Source: Centipeda periodontii DSM 2778
Lineage (GTDB): Bacteria > Bacillota > Negativicutes > Selenomonadales > Selenomonadaceae
NCBI RefSeq assembly: GCF_000213975.1
Contig: NZ_GL892076.1
Span: 1,377,337 to 1,441,336, forward strand
Reading direction: 5' to 3'
Length of the DNA stretch: 64,000 nucleotides
The translations under genes were made by a program, and so were the position numbers. The notes below the pieces were generated by a model, which was given only the letters and a program-made list of their open reading frames with translations, ran no database searches and was not told the DNA's origin. Positions 8,091 to 16,572 of the stretch are shown piece after piece (position 1 is the stretch's first letter; the number at the start of each line of letters is the position of its first letter).

Positions 8091-9455
8091 ATGTTGGATT
8101 TTGTTACGGTTATATTGGCAGCGGGCAAGGGGACGCGCATGAAGTCAAAGCTGCCGAAAGTCCTGCACCATGCGGCAGGAAAGTCCATGTTGCAGCATGT
8201 CATCGATGCGGCGAACGCGGCAGGTGCGCGGCGCAACATCGTTGTGACGGGCTTTGGCGGTGAAGTGGTTCGCGCCGCGATTGGGGACAGCGTTGAGTAT
8301 GTTGAGCAGCGCGAGCAGCTCGGCACAGGGCATGCAGTCCTGCAGACGAAGGATCTGCTTGCGGGCGAGCACGGGACGATCATGGTGCTCTGCGGGGATA
8401 CGCCGCTTCTGACTGCAGAGCTTCTGGCGCGTTTTCACGAGGAGCATGTGAATGCGGGCGCAAAGGCGACGGTGCTCACAGCGATCATGCCAAACGCAAA
8501 GGGCTACGGGCGCATTGTTCGCCGAGAGAGCGGCGAGGTTCTGAAAATCGTCGAGCACAAGGATGCGAGCCCCGAGGAACGCGAGATCCATGAGGTTAAT
8601 GCCGGAATTTACTGCTTTGATGCGCAGGCGCTCTTTTCGGCGCTTGCAAAGGTGACAAACGACAATGCGCAGGGGGAGTATTATCTTCCCGATGTTCTCA
8701 GCATTCTGCGCGATGCGGGTGAAAAAATCTGGGCAGTCGTTGCAGATAACTACGAGAGCACACTCGGCATCAACTCGCGCAGTCAGCTCGCCGTCGCAGA
8801 ACGTATTCTGCGTCGCCGCAAGGTCGAGGAACTGATGGCGGACGGCGTGACAATCATAGATCCGCATACGACATTCATCGACGCGGAGGTGCGCGTCGGT
8901 ATGGACACCATCATCTATCCCTTTACATTCTTAGAGGGGGTCACGGTGATTGGCGAGGATTGCCGCATCGGACCGAATGTACGTTTTCAGGACATGGTCA
9001 TCGGCGACGGGGTCAAGGCACACTATGTCTATGCCCATGATGCCGAGATCGAAAACGGAACAGATCTCGGACAGTTCAACCACATTCGTCCGGACAGCCA
9101 CATTGGCGCCGGCGTAAAGATGGGAAATTTCGTCGAGGTCAAGAACTCCAACATCGGCGCGGGATCGAAGCTGCCCCATCTCTCCTACATCGGGGACTGT
9201 GATCTCGGCGCGAACGTCAACATGGGCTGCGGTACGATCACGGTCAACTATGACGGGAAGAAGAAATTCCGTACGGTCATCGAGGACAATGCCTTTGTCG
9301 GCTGCAACTCGAACCTTGTCGCGCCTGTCACGGTGGGTGAGGGTGCCTATATTGCGGCGGGCTCCACCATCACGCGTAATGTCCCGGCGGGTATGCTTTC
9401 CGTTGCGCGCGCGCGTCAGAAGGAGATCGAAGGCTGGGCTGATAAACGAAAATGA
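8091..9455 (+). CDS. glmU: Bifunctional UDP-N-acetylglucosamine pyrophosphorylase / glucosamine-1-phosphate acetyltransferase
   Basis: A 454-residue cytoplasmic enzyme making UDP-GlcNAc for peptidoglycan and lipopolysaccharide. The N-terminal uridyltransferase domain has the nucleotide loop LAAGKGTRMKSKLPKVLH and GTGHAVLQ. The C-terminal left-handed beta-helix (from about 250) has hexapeptide repeats with FVEVKNSNIGAGSKLPHLSYIGDC and the acetyl-CoA region NYDGKKKFRT. Full length. It lies directly upstream of prs, as is common in Firmicutes. Confidence 0.97.
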   Translation: MLDFVTVILAAGKGTRMKSKLPKVLHHAAGKSMLQHVIDAANAAGARRNIVVTGFGGEVVRAAIGDSVEYVEQREQLGTGHAVLQTKDLLAGEHGTIMVLCGDTPLLTAELLARFHEEHVNAGAKATVLTAIMPNAKGYGRIVRRESGEVLKIVEHKDASPEEREIHEVNAGIYCFDAQALFSALAKVTNDNAQGEYYLPDVLSILRDAGEKIWAVVADNYESTLGINSRSQLAVAERILRRRKVEELMADGVTIIDPHTTFIDAEVRVGMDTIIYPFTFLEGVTVIGEDCRIGPNVRFQDMVIGDGVKAHYVYAHDAEIENGTDLGQFNHIRPDSHIGAGVKMGNFVEVKNSNIGAGSKLPHLSYIGDCDLGANVNMGCGTITVNYDGKKKFRTVIEDNAFVGCNSNLVAPVTVGEGAYIAAGSTITRNVPAGMLSVARARQKEIEGWADKRK

Positions 9456-9581
9456 GATTCGTGCATAGTTCTGAACACTGTGAAAAAGCAGAGACAACGC
9501 TCTTCCCAAAATAAACGGTGCGTGTTATACTATAAATAGATTTGTGTGTTGACGCATCTGGCTTTTAGGAGGAACAGAGCA

Positions 9582-10535
9582 ATGAGTTTTCCGACCGACA
9601 ACGTGTGCATCCTGACGGGGAATGCAAATCCCCAATTGGCGAAGGATATTGCTGAACGTATCGGCATCCCTCTCTGCGAGGCATTCGTTGGACAATTCAA
9701 CAACGGTGAAATTCAGGTGATGATCGAAGAGAGCATTCGCGGAAAGGACATCTTCATCATTCAGTCGACGAGCTTTCCCGTGAACGACAATCTCATGGAG
9801 CTGCTGATTCTCACGGATGCGTGCAAGCGGGCGTCCGCACACAGTATTACGGCGGTCGTTCCGTACTATGCCTATGCACGTCAGGATCGCAAGACGCGCG
9901 GGCGCGAGCCGATTTCGGCAAAACTCGTTGCCAACCTCATGACGACGGCGGGGGTTACCCGCGTTGTCACTGTCGATCTCCATGCAGGGCAGATTCAGGG
10001 GTTTTTTGATATCCCCGTGGATCATCTTGCCGCTGCTCCCGTACTTGCCAATTACTTCCGCGAGCAGGAGATCGAGGACCTCGTTGTGGTTTCGCCGGAT
10101 CTCGGCGGCGTCACACGCGCACGGATCATGGCAGACTTCCTCCATGCGCCGATCGCCATCATTGAGAAGCGTCGCCCCTGCCCCGGATGTGCAGAGGTCA
10201 TGAACCTCATCGGTGAGGTCGAGGGCAAGACAGCCCTCCTCATCGATGACATTGTCGATACGGCAGGTTCGCTCTGCGAGGGGGCAAAGGCACTTAAGGA
10301 ACGCGGAGCCAAGCGTGTGCTCGCTGCGTGCTCGCATGCCATTCTGAGCGATCCCGCGATCGAACGGCTTAGTGCCTCTGTGATCGATCAGCTTGTCATT
10401 ACCGACTCGATTCCGCTTTCACCGGAGAAGCAGTCCGATAAACTCGTCACACTCTCTCTCGCACAGTCCCTCGCAGATGTCATTGTGCGTATTCAAAGCC
10501 ATCGTTCGGTGAGCCTGCTCTTTAACCATCATTGA
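9582..10535 (+). CDS. prs: Ribose-phosphate pyrophosphokinase
   Basis: A 317-residue PRPP synthetase transferring pyrophosphate from ATP to ribose 5-phosphate, feeding nucleotide, histidine and tryptophan synthesis. The start at 9582 ([17 protein letters not shown]) follows TAGGAGGAA; a GTG 36 bases further upstream has no such site. Family motifs are [41 protein letters not shown] and the PRPP loop [12 protein letters not shown]. Full length. A TATACT hexamer at 9526-9531 may be its -10. Confidence 0.97.
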   Translation: MSFPTDNVCILTGNANPQLAKDIAERIGIPLCEAFVGQFNNGEIQVMIEESIRGKDIFIIQSTSFPVNDNLMELLILTDACKRASAHSITAVVPYYAYARQDRKTRGREPISAKLVANLMTTAGVTRVVTVDLHAGQIQGFFDIPVDHLAAAPVLANYFREQEIEDLVVVSPDLGGVTRARIMADFLHAPIAIIEKRRPCPGCAEVMNLIGEVEGKTALLIDDIVDTAGSLCEGAKALKERGAKRVLAACSHAILSDPAIERLSASVIDQLVITDSIPLSPEKQSDKLVTLSLAQSLADVIVRIQSHRSVSLLFNHH

Positions 10536-10542
10536 TCAAGCA

Positions 10543-10586
10543 AGGGAATCGCTGATAAATGGCGCTGAATTTATCAGTGCTTTCCA
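10543..10586 (+). repeat. Short deletion derivative of the MITE-like repeat (mini-copy)
   Basis: A left terminal repeat (AGGGAATCGCTGATAAA) is joined almost directly to the right sub-terminal part (GCGCTGAATTTATCAGTGC), with about 120 bp of the full element missing. It lies between the prs stop codon and its terminator and can itself fold into a hairpin. Confidence 0.7.
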
Positions 10587-10605
10587 AGTTCCCCGCAGAC
10601 AGAGA

Positions 10606-10635
10606 AAGAGGCGTCGAAGGGACGCCTCTTTTTTC
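10606..10635 (+). terminator. Terminator after prs
   Basis: A 10-bp stem AAGAGGCGTC/GACGCCTCTT with a 5-base loop, followed by a run of T. Confidence 0.85.
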
Positions 10636-10652
10636 ATACATTAGGAGTATCT

Positions 10653-11516
10653 ATGCACGTCATCATCATCGGTTCCGGTCCCGCAGGCGTCTCCGCCGCA
10701 CTCTATGCTCGGCGCGGCGGTGCCGACGTGACCGTCATCACCAAGGAATCGGGTGCGCTTGCAGCCGCTGAGTGGATTGAGAACTACTACGGCTTTGCTG
10801 AACCGATTTCAGGTGCAGAGCTGGAGCGGCGCGGTATCGCGGGAGCACAGCGGCTTGGTGTCCGTTTCGAAACGGATGAGGCGATGGCGATTCTCCCTGT
10901 GGACGATGGACATGGATTTCGGGTCGAGGGCGTGCAAAAAGATTACAATGGGGATGCGGTTATCCTTGCAGCAGGAGCTCCGCGCAAGACGCTCTCCATA
11001 CAGGGGCTTAGGGAATTTGAGGGGCGCGGTGTCAGTTTCTGCGCGATCTGTGATGCATTCTTCTATCGCGGCAAACGCGTTGCGGTCATCGGTGCGGGTG
11101 ACTATGCTCTGCATGAGGCAGAGATCCTACGTCCGCATGTGGAACATCTCACCATCCTGACGAATGGCGAGAAGACACACGTCATGGTTCCGGATGGCGC
11201 TACGGTGGAGCAGCGCCCGCTTGCGCGCGTTGAGGGTACGCGTCGTGTGGAGCGAATCGTCTTTGATGATGGCGCACAGATGGCAGTGGACGGTATCTTT
11301 ATGGCGGTCGGCACAGCAGGAAGTTCAGAGCTTGCGCGGAAACTCGGTGTATTGCTTAACAATGATAAAATTATCGTGAGTGCGCAGATGGAGACAAATG
11401 TGCTAGGAGTCTACGCTGCGGGGGACTGCACGGGAGGGCTCCTACAGATTGCCAAGGCGGTCTATGAAGGAGCAGTGGCAGGCCTTTCTGCTGTGCGTGA
11501 TCTGCGCGAACAGTAA
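10653..11516 (+). CDS. Thioredoxin-reductase-like FAD/NAD(P)-dependent oxidoreductase
   Basis: A 287-residue two-dinucleotide-fold flavoprotein. The FAD motif GSGPAGVSAALYARR is at the very N-terminus. The redox-active CxxC is CAICD at about residue 130, the second dinucleotide site is VIGAGDYALHEAE, and the C-terminal FAD motif is GVYAAGDCTGG. The usual TrxB active site is CATCD; here it is CAIC. At 287 residues it is shorter than typical TrxB (about 310-320), and GDYA replaces the GGGNSA-type motif that supports NADPH binding, so it may be a paralogue using a different electron donor. It is preceded by a good TAGGAG site. Confidence 0.85.
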   Translation: MHVIIIGSGPAGVSAALYARRGGADVTVITKESGALAAAEWIENYYGFAEPISGAELERRGIAGAQRLGVRFETDEAMAILPVDDGHGFRVEGVQKDYNGDAVILAAGAPRKTLSIQGLREFEGRGVSFCAICDAFFYRGKRVAVIGAGDYALHEAEILRPHVEHLTILTNGEKTHVMVPDGATVEQRPLARVEGTRRVERIVFDDGAQMAVDGIFMAVGTAGSSELARKLGVLLNNDKIIVSAQMETNVLGVYAAGDCTGGLLQIAKAVYEGAVAGLSAVRDLREQ

Positions 11517-11546
11517 AGGGAATAGGGGGATAGAAAAAGGGGGGGG

Positions 11547-12245
11547 ATGGATATGTCGGTACATGATTTGGAAGGCTGTCAATTTCGAGATTACATCGAA
11601 CAGTTTGATCTATGGAATGCACTGACTGACGCACAACGGGAAGATTTGATTACCCACACGCGCTATAGTCACTTTACAAAAGGAGAATTTCTTCATCGCG
11701 GCTCACTCGCACGTGCGGGAACACTTCACATCATATCCGGCTCCCTGCGCGTCTATATCCTCTCTGAGGAAGGGCGTGAGTTCACGCTCTACTTCCTGCG
11801 TGACGGAGAGATCGCCCTCCTTGCGAGCACTGCATTCCTCGGGACGATCTCATGTGATATCTCGATCGAGGCAGCAAAGGACACCGCACTCTTTATCTCG
11901 GATACGGAGGTTGTGCGCGGCATCCTCGACGCGAATATCCCCGTGCGTGCGCGTGCATATGAGTATGCGGTCGTGCGTCTTTCGGAAATGCTGTGGAAGT
12001 TTCAACAGATGCTCTTCACATCTGCAGATCGACGACTTGCGAAATTTCTGCTCACAGAGTCCGCGCGCATGCAGGGAGATGAGATCCGACTGACCCACGA
12101 GGAAACCGCGCAGTACCTTGGTACGGCGCGCGAGGTGGTCAGCCGTCTCATCCGCGAGTTCAGTCAAGAGGGGCTGGTGCAGACCTCTCGGGGGCGCATT
12201 CATATACTCGATCGTGCGGCGCTCAAAGAACGTGCAGGAATCTGA
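11547..12245 (+). CDS. Crp/Fnr-family transcriptional regulator
   Basis: A 232-residue protein with an N-terminal cyclic-nucleotide-binding-type beta-roll (about 30-140, including KGEFLHRGSLARAGTLHIISGSLRVY) and a C-terminal Crp winged helix (about 160-228) whose recognition helix is around GTAREVVSRLIREFSQEGLV. There is a single N-terminal Cys, so the four-Cys iron-sulfur cluster of FNR is absent. Effector unknown. The ATG at 11547 follows a run of G; an ATG at 11553 is an alternative. It sits beside the thioredoxin-reductase-like gene, which could hint at a redox or oxygen response; this is inference only. Confidence 0.9.
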   Translation: MDMSVHDLEGCQFRDYIEQFDLWNALTDAQREDLITHTRYSHFTKGEFLHRGSLARAGTLHIISGSLRVYILSEEGREFTLYFLRDGEIALLASTAFLGTISCDISIEAAKDTALFISDTEVVRGILDANIPVRARAYEYAVVRLSEMLWKFQQMLFTSADRRLAKFLLTESARMQGDEIRLTHEETAQYLGTAREVVSRLIREFSQEGLVQTSRGRIHILDRAALKERAGI

Positions 12246-12263
12246 ATATATTCGGAGGAGTTT

Positions 12264-12962
12264 ATGCTGATCTATGTACTGATGGTCGGTGTCATTCTGC
12301 TGCTCATCATTCTGTTTCGCTATCTTCCACGCCGTGTCTTTCTGATCTTTGTCACCCTGCTCGCAGTGCTCAGCGGGATCGTTTTTCGGATACAGACGGC
12401 AGAGCGTGCACCGGAGCCTCTGACCATCGAGGAGCGTGCGACCATTGCGCGTGATCAGGAATTATTTACGCCATGGTGGGGGACATATCAGAAGCAGATC
12501 GCGGAATTGGATCGCAACTGGACGCGCTATCATCAGATCCTCACGGATGCCAAGGAGGGGGAGAGCAATCTGGCGATCACCTATGCACGTCTCGTCGATC
12601 TCGAACGGGACACACAGGATCTGCGTACGGACATCGAAAAAAATGCTCCACCGACGGAGCTCTCGAACCGTGTCTACGATCCGATCGCGGTCATCGTGCG
12701 CAAGACGAATGACTATGCGGCAGCAGAACAGAAGGCGATTACACTCACGCGTGCCGCAGCAGACCCCGCGACCATGCGGGAGCAGAATCCAGCCGAACAG
12801 GCACGGCTGTTGGAACTTGTCATGCTGCGCGAGTCGCCGGTCGCTCTCTTTATCAGCGATGAGGTTGGTATCATTCGCCGCTACTTCGCTCCCATTTCGC
12901 CGGTGCATGAGGAGAGTGCGGCTAAGGCAGAGAAGAACGATGAAAAAGCACTCGACAAATAG
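12264..12962 (+). CDS. Hypothetical membrane-anchored protein
   Basis: A 232-residue protein with no recognised family. Residues about 3-40 form one or two closely spaced membrane segments (IYVLMVGVILLLIILF and VFLIFVTLLAVLSGIVF) separated by a basic RYLPRR turn. The rest (about 48-232) is hydrophilic, charged and probably helical. It begins 19 bases after the Crp-family gene behind GGAGGAG and may be co-transcribed with it. The last codons overlap the tRNA-Arg promoter. Confidence 0.7.
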   Translation: MLIYVLMVGVILLLIILFRYLPRRVFLIFVTLLAVLSGIVFRIQTAERAPEPLTIEERATIARDQELFTPWWGTYQKQIAELDRNWTRYHQILTDAKEGESNLAITYARLVDLERDTQDLRTDIEKNAPPTELSNRVYDPIAVIVRKTNDYAAAEQKAITLTRAAADPATMREQNPAEQARLLELVMLRESPVALFISDEVGIIRRYFAPISPVHEESAAKAEKNDEKALDK

Positions 12963-12980
12963 CATCTTTTAAGCTATAAT
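12952..12980 (+). promoter_or_regulatory. Promoter of tRNA-Arg
   Basis: -35 TCGACA (12952-12957) and -10 TATAAT (12975-12980) have an optimal 17-bp spacer. The -35 lies inside the end of the upstream coding sequence. Transcription would begin around 12987, about 11 bases before the mature tRNA. Confidence 0.8.
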
Positions 12981-12997
12981 GCGGATTATGCTTTTAT

Positions 12998-13072
12998 GCG
13001 CTCGTAGTCCAGTGGATAGGACGTTAGCCTCCGGAGCTGAAAGCGTGGGTTCGACTCCCGCCGAGCGCACCA
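12998..13072 (+). tRNA. tRNA-Arg (anticodon CCG)
   Basis: The 7-bp acceptor stem GCGCTCG/CGAGCGC pairs perfectly, followed by discriminator A and an encoded CCA. The D stem is GTCC/GGAC, the anticodon loop is CTCCGGA with anticodon CCG (reads CGG), and the T arm is GCGGG-type with the GTTCGA loop sequence. A short transcript is bounded by its own promoter and terminator. Confidence 0.96.
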
Positions 13073-13084
13073 TTTCGATCGAAT

Positions 13085-13113
13085 GCCCTGTGAATTTTTC
13101 GTAGGGCTTTTTT
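13085..13113 (+). terminator. Terminator after tRNA-Arg
   Basis: A short stem GCCCT/AGGGC (13085-13089 with 13103-13107) with an AT-rich loop, followed by six T. Confidence 0.65.
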
Positions 13114-13183
13114 CGTACGTGAAAATATGAAAAAGGATTTTGATTGACTGTGAAGAATATTTAGCGTAAGGGGATCATTGCGT

Positions 13184-13230
13184 GGGAATCACTTGATAAA
13201 ATGAAGTTTGTCAGTTTATCAGCGTTTCCC
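13184..13230 (+). repeat. Short deletion derivative of the MITE-like repeat (mini-copy)
   Basis: A 47-bp piece keeping the left end with its sub-terminal ATGAAGTTTGTCAG, joined directly to the right terminal repeat TTTATCAGCGTTTCCC. It lies 22 bases upstream of the Hsp70-like gene, so it is in that gene's leader. The deletion joint differs from the mini-copy at 10543. Confidence 0.7.
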
Positions 13231-13252
13231 CTGTTCGATAGGAGATGAATGA

Positions 13253-15928
13253 ATGGCGCGAAAAGAGATGCAGGCAGCGGTACGTCCGGTGCTTATGCGC
13301 AGCTTACATTTGAAAAAGGATGCATTTCGGCAGTTCTTTTACGAGAGCTCGTTTTGCTTTGGACAGCAGATAGGAAGGGATATTGCTGCGCTCAAGGATG
13401 AGACCGCTTCCATTGTCAATAAGAAGTATATGTTCTCGCTCGCTACGGAGAAGAGCGGTGCACAGAGCTTTTTGAAGTGGATCGCAGACGAGTTCAATGC
13501 GGAGGATGTTTCACATGAGCAGGAGGAGCGGCTGCGCCGTTTCGTTGCGGAGTATCCGAAGATTCGCTCCTACATCCGCATTGAGGAGGATCAGCTGCTC
13601 TTCGATCATGAACGCTTTGCCGAGGATGTTGTTGCCGGGCGTTTCAAAGAGACGATCTTTGGCATGACCTTTGACATCCAGGGCGTGATCGAGACGGCGA
13701 TCAACACCGGTTCCGTGGCGCTGGACTTCTCCATTGAACCGTTTAAAAAGCAGCTTCTCTATGCCGATCACGTACGTGCAAACATTCAGCCCTATGCAGA
13801 GCGCCTCCTGACGGATATGAGCTTGGGGCACTGGGATCTCTATGAGGAGCTGACGGAGGAGGGGCGTGAGGACAGCGTGTGCCTGCGACTGCCGTCGACG
13901 GATTTCCTCGTTGCCCGCCCACCGCAGCTGGACGTTATCATGAACGGCACCTGCGCCATCGACTTCGGTACGCGCAGCACCGTTGTTGTCTGCCGTGATC
14001 GTGAGGCGCGTCTTCTGCGCATCGGCAAGGGAGACTACGAGAACGAACCGACGATTCAGGACTACGAGAACCCGACGGCGATCGAGCTGATCGACATCGA
14101 AAAGTTCAAGCAACTTTACCGCGCGCGAGAGGGGCGCCCCTATACAGAGTGGGCGCAGGTCACTGCGTCCCATCAGGCGGCGGATGCGATCTTCGAGCGG
14201 CAGTCCACGGAGGGCATTGCTGTCTATTACTCCGTGTTCAGCGAGCTCAAGCGCTGGACGCGCGACACGGCGAACTCGCCGATTCTAAAAGACCGACGCG
14301 GCTACATTCAGGAGGTCAAGCCGTACGCGGAGACGCAGCCCCTCGATGCAGGCGGCTTCGATCCGATCGAGATCTACGCGTACTATCTCGGCCTCTACAT
14401 CAACAACATGCACCGCAACATCTACCTCGACTACATCCTGTCCTTCCCCGTGGGCTATGAGAAGAACTTGCGTGAACACATCCGCATGAGCTTTGAACGC
14501 GGTCTCAGAAAGACGCTGCCGAAGGCACTGCTCGATGATCCGGAGATGATGCGACGGTTCCGTGTGTACGATGGTGCGAACGAGCCGGCAGCGTATGCAA
14601 TCAGCGCACTTGAGGCGTATGGGCTCGAGCCGAAGCGCGTGGGCGAGGAGGTCGCCTATGGCGTATTTGACTTTGGCGGCGGCACGACAGACTTTGACTT
14701 CGGAGTGGAATATGTGCCGGAGAACGGGCGGCGGAAGTTTGTCATCGAGCAGTTCGGCTTTGGCAGCGACATGTATCTCGGCGGCGAAAACATCCTTGAG
14801 CTGCTTGCCTATGATGTGTTCAAGGACAATCTTGCGGAGATGCGCCTGCACAAGATCACCTTTGCCCTGCCGCCCGAGAGCGAGACGTTCGCGGGTGCGG
14901 AGGCTCTTGTGCGTGAGACACGCGATGCGGCATCGCATCTGAACAATAAGATCCTTGCCGAGCGCCTGCGTCCCTTCTGGGAGCGCCGTGAGGGCTATGA
15001 GGAGTTCGCGGCGGGAGACAGCTTCGATACAAAGATCACCTTGTTCTCCTCGGAAAAGACAGGAAATGCAGGCAACCGTGCAGAAATCCGTCTGCACATC
15101 GACGTGCGAAAGCTCGAACGTACGCTTGAGGATCGCATTCGGCGCGGCGTCGAGAACTTCTTCCAGGCGATGGCTGCGGCGTTCAAGGGACGCAATGTGC
15201 GTCAGGTGCACATCTTCCTTGCCGGCAACTCGTGCAAGGCGCCCATGGTACGCAAGCTCTTCGATGAGTATATCGCGCGTCAGATCAATACCATGCACCA
15301 GATGACTCCCGAACGTCCCACGGACAAGCCCGATGTTGCCGGAGGGAAGAAGCCGGAGAATCCAACAAAGGGATTGACCATGCAGCAGCGCAAGGATGCG
15401 CCTTTCGTCCTCTATCTCCCGCTCGGTATGGAGAATGAAGAGAAGGAGCGAAAAATTCTCCATGACGGATTCGATCGCCTGCGTACGGGCAAGACGGGCG
15501 TGGCGTTTGGACTCCTGCGCTGCCGCAAGGGCGGGAAGGATGTCAAGATCATCAACAAGAACGTGGATGAGCATGATGAGCTCCTCTTCCCGTACTTCCT
15601 CGGCAGTCTGAACGAGCGTGGCTGCTTTAAGGTGGACATCGACGCGCACGTCGACTATGGCGTGTGGACGTACTTCACCTATGCGGATGAGGATGAGTTT
15701 GAGCTCTACTATACACAGGAGCCGCGTGCACTGAAGGGGCATATGAAGGCGGCTGAGGTGCGTATGGTGCGCTGTATGATCGATGCAGATGACGTGAATG
15801 ATGATGATGAGGTCGGTGTCTATATCCGCAAGCGCTCGCCGAATACGATTGAATACACCGTCGCTTCGGAAAAGAGCCTTGAGGAAAAGAGCTGCAAAGG
15901 GACGATCTACACCGTTCGCCTCGGCTGA
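13253..15928 (+). CDS. Hsp70/actin-fold ATPase-like protein with a novel N-terminal region
   Basis: An 891-residue protein. Residues about 1-230 match no family I recognise. From about 232 the Hsp70/actin ATPase signatures appear: phosphate-1 loop AIDFGTRSTVVV, phosphate-2 loop VFDFGGGTTDFDFG near 472, and an adenosine-type motif IFLAGNSCKAPMVRKL near 655. DnaK itself begins with phosphate-1, so this protein carries an N-terminal extension. It lacks a recognisable DnaK substrate-binding domain; the C-terminal approximately 200 residues are acidic and unassigned. It is followed 24 bases later by a ComFB-domain gene. A chaperone-like or cytoskeletal ATPase role is inference; the specific function is unknown. 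Confidence 0.75.
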   Translation: MARKEMQAAVRPVLMRSLHLKKDAFRQFFYESSFCFGQQIGRDIAALKDETASIVNKKYMFSLATEKSGAQSFLKWIADEFNAEDVSHEQEERLRRFVAEYPKIRSYIRIEEDQLLFDHERFAEDVVAGRFKETIFGMTFDIQGVIETAINTGSVALDFSIEPFKKQLLYADHVRANIQPYAERLLTDMSLGHWDLYEELTEEGREDSVCLRLPSTDFLVARPPQLDVIMNGTCAIDFGTRSTVVVCRDREARLLRIGKGDYENEPTIQDYENPTAIELIDIEKFKQLYRAREGRPYTEWAQVTASHQAADAIFERQSTEGIAVYYSVFSELKRWTRDTANSPILKDRRGYIQEVKPYAETQPLDAGGFDPIEIYAYYLGLYINNMHRNIYLDYILSFPVGYEKNLREHIRMSFERGLRKTLPKALLDDPEMMRRFRVYDGANEPAAYAISALEAYGLEPKRVGEEVAYGVFDFGGGTTDFDFGVEYVPENGRRKFVIEQFGFGSDMYLGGENILELLAYDVFKDNLAEMRLHKITFALPPESETFAGAEALVRETRDAASHLNNKILAERLRPFWERREGYEEFAAGDSFDTKITLFSSEKTGNAGNRAEIRLHIDVRKLERTLEDRIRRGVENFFQAMAAAFKGRNVRQVHIFLAGNSCKAPMVRKLFDEYIARQINTMHQMTPERPTDKPDVAGGKKPENPTKGLTMQQRKDAPFVLYLPLGMENEEKERKILHDGFDRLRTGKTGVAFGLLRCRKGGKDVKIINKNVDEHDELLFPYFLGSLNERGCFKVDIDAHVDYGVWTYFTYADEDEFELYYTQEPRALKGHMKAAEVRMVRCMIDADDVNDDDEVGVYIRKRSPNTIEYTVASEKSLEEKSCKGTIYTVRLG

Positions 15929-15952
15929 CCGTCATCGGAAAGGAGCGCTGTG

Positions 15953-16246
15953 ATGCCATACCTGCCGTTTAAGAACTACATGGAGGATGCTGTAGAACGA
16001 ATGCTGGATCGGCTGGCTCCGCAGTATCCCGAGATCTGTATGTGCGATCGTTGTCGTACGGATATGATGATGATTGCGCTGAACAATTTGCCGCCGCGCT
16101 ACGTTTCCACGCATAAGGGCGCCGTGCTCCTCCGCGTTGAGGGCATGGAGATCCAATATGAGGTGGAGGTGATGACCGAAACCATGCGCGCGATGCAGAT
16201 TGTCGGCAGTCAGCCGCATCATGGCCGCAACGAAGAGGGACTGTAA
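15953..16246 (+). CDS. ComFB-domain protein
   Basis: A 97-residue protein resembling late competence protein ComFB. An N-terminal NYMEDAVERMLDRL helix is followed by the signature CMCDRCRTDMMMIALNNLPPRYVST, whose CxCxxC can bind zinc. The ATG at 15953 lies 7 bases after AGGAG; a GTG immediately before it is less likely. ComFB-type domains have been reported to bind cyclic dinucleotides. It forms an apparent two-gene operon with the Hsp70-like ATPase, and no other competence genes are near. A terminator follows at 16263. Confidence 0.8.
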   Translation: MPYLPFKNYMEDAVERMLDRLAPQYPEICMCDRCRTDMMMIALNNLPPRYVSTHKGAVLLRVEGMEIQYEVEVMTETMRAMQIVGSQPHHGRNEEGL

Positions 16247-16262
16247 CTCTTGTGTCAACGAA

Positions 16263-16304
16263 AACACCCGCAGATAAAAAAATTTGTCTAGCGGGTGTTT
16301 TTTT
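16263..16304 (+). terminator. Terminator after the ComFB gene
   Basis: A 9-bp stem AACACCCGC/GCGGGTGTT (16263-16271 with 16291-16299) closed by an inner AGA/TCT pairing, then a run of T. Confidence 0.85.
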
Positions 16305-16326
16305 GTTACAATAAAGAAGAAATCAA

Positions 16327-16490
16327 AGGAATCGCTGATAAAATGAAGTCTGTCAGATTGGTGCGGATTTTTTGTCCTGCCAAGGAGACAAACCGGACGC
16401 ATAGCAAAGGCTATGTGGAGGATTTGTCGACACAGGCAGGGCGAAAACAGATGCATCAAGATGGCAGTGCTGAATTTATCAGTGCTTCCC
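16327..16490 (+). repeat. MITE-like dispersed repeat, full copy 2
   Basis: About 164 bp with ends AGGAATCGCTGATAAA and TTTATCAGTGCTTCCC and the central CATAGC/GCTATG hairpin. This is the only copy in which an internal frame (ATG at 16343, MKSVRLVRIF...) stays open through the element; the same frame is interrupted in the other copies, so it is not treated as a gene. It lies between the ComFB terminator and cysE, and no further gene is seen in 16305-16572. Confidence 0.85.
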
Positions 16491-16572
16491 AAAGGCGATC
16501 TGCGCGTCGGCGTCTCTGAAGAGGCGCAGGCGCATTTCTTTTGTTGCTGTGTACTGTGGAGAGGAAGCTGTT

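Noticed and set aside
12998-13072. tRNA-Arg as an integration site for a mobile island
   Set aside because: No integrase, no direct repeat of the tRNA end and no phage-like genes follow it.
14285-15742. 485-residue minus-strand frame opposite the Hsp70-like gene
   Set aside because: The plus strand carries the Hsp70 signatures and a proper operon; the antisense frame is a composition effect.
16343-16519. Short protein frame inside repeat copy 2 (MKSVRLVRIF...)
   Set aside because: The same frame is cut by early stops in the other three copies, so the repeat is not under coding selection.
16305-16572. T-box leader controlling cysE-cysS
   Set aside because: The conserved T-box sequence (TGGNACCGCG-type) and terminator/antiterminator pair are not present; the interval is mostly repeat copy 2.
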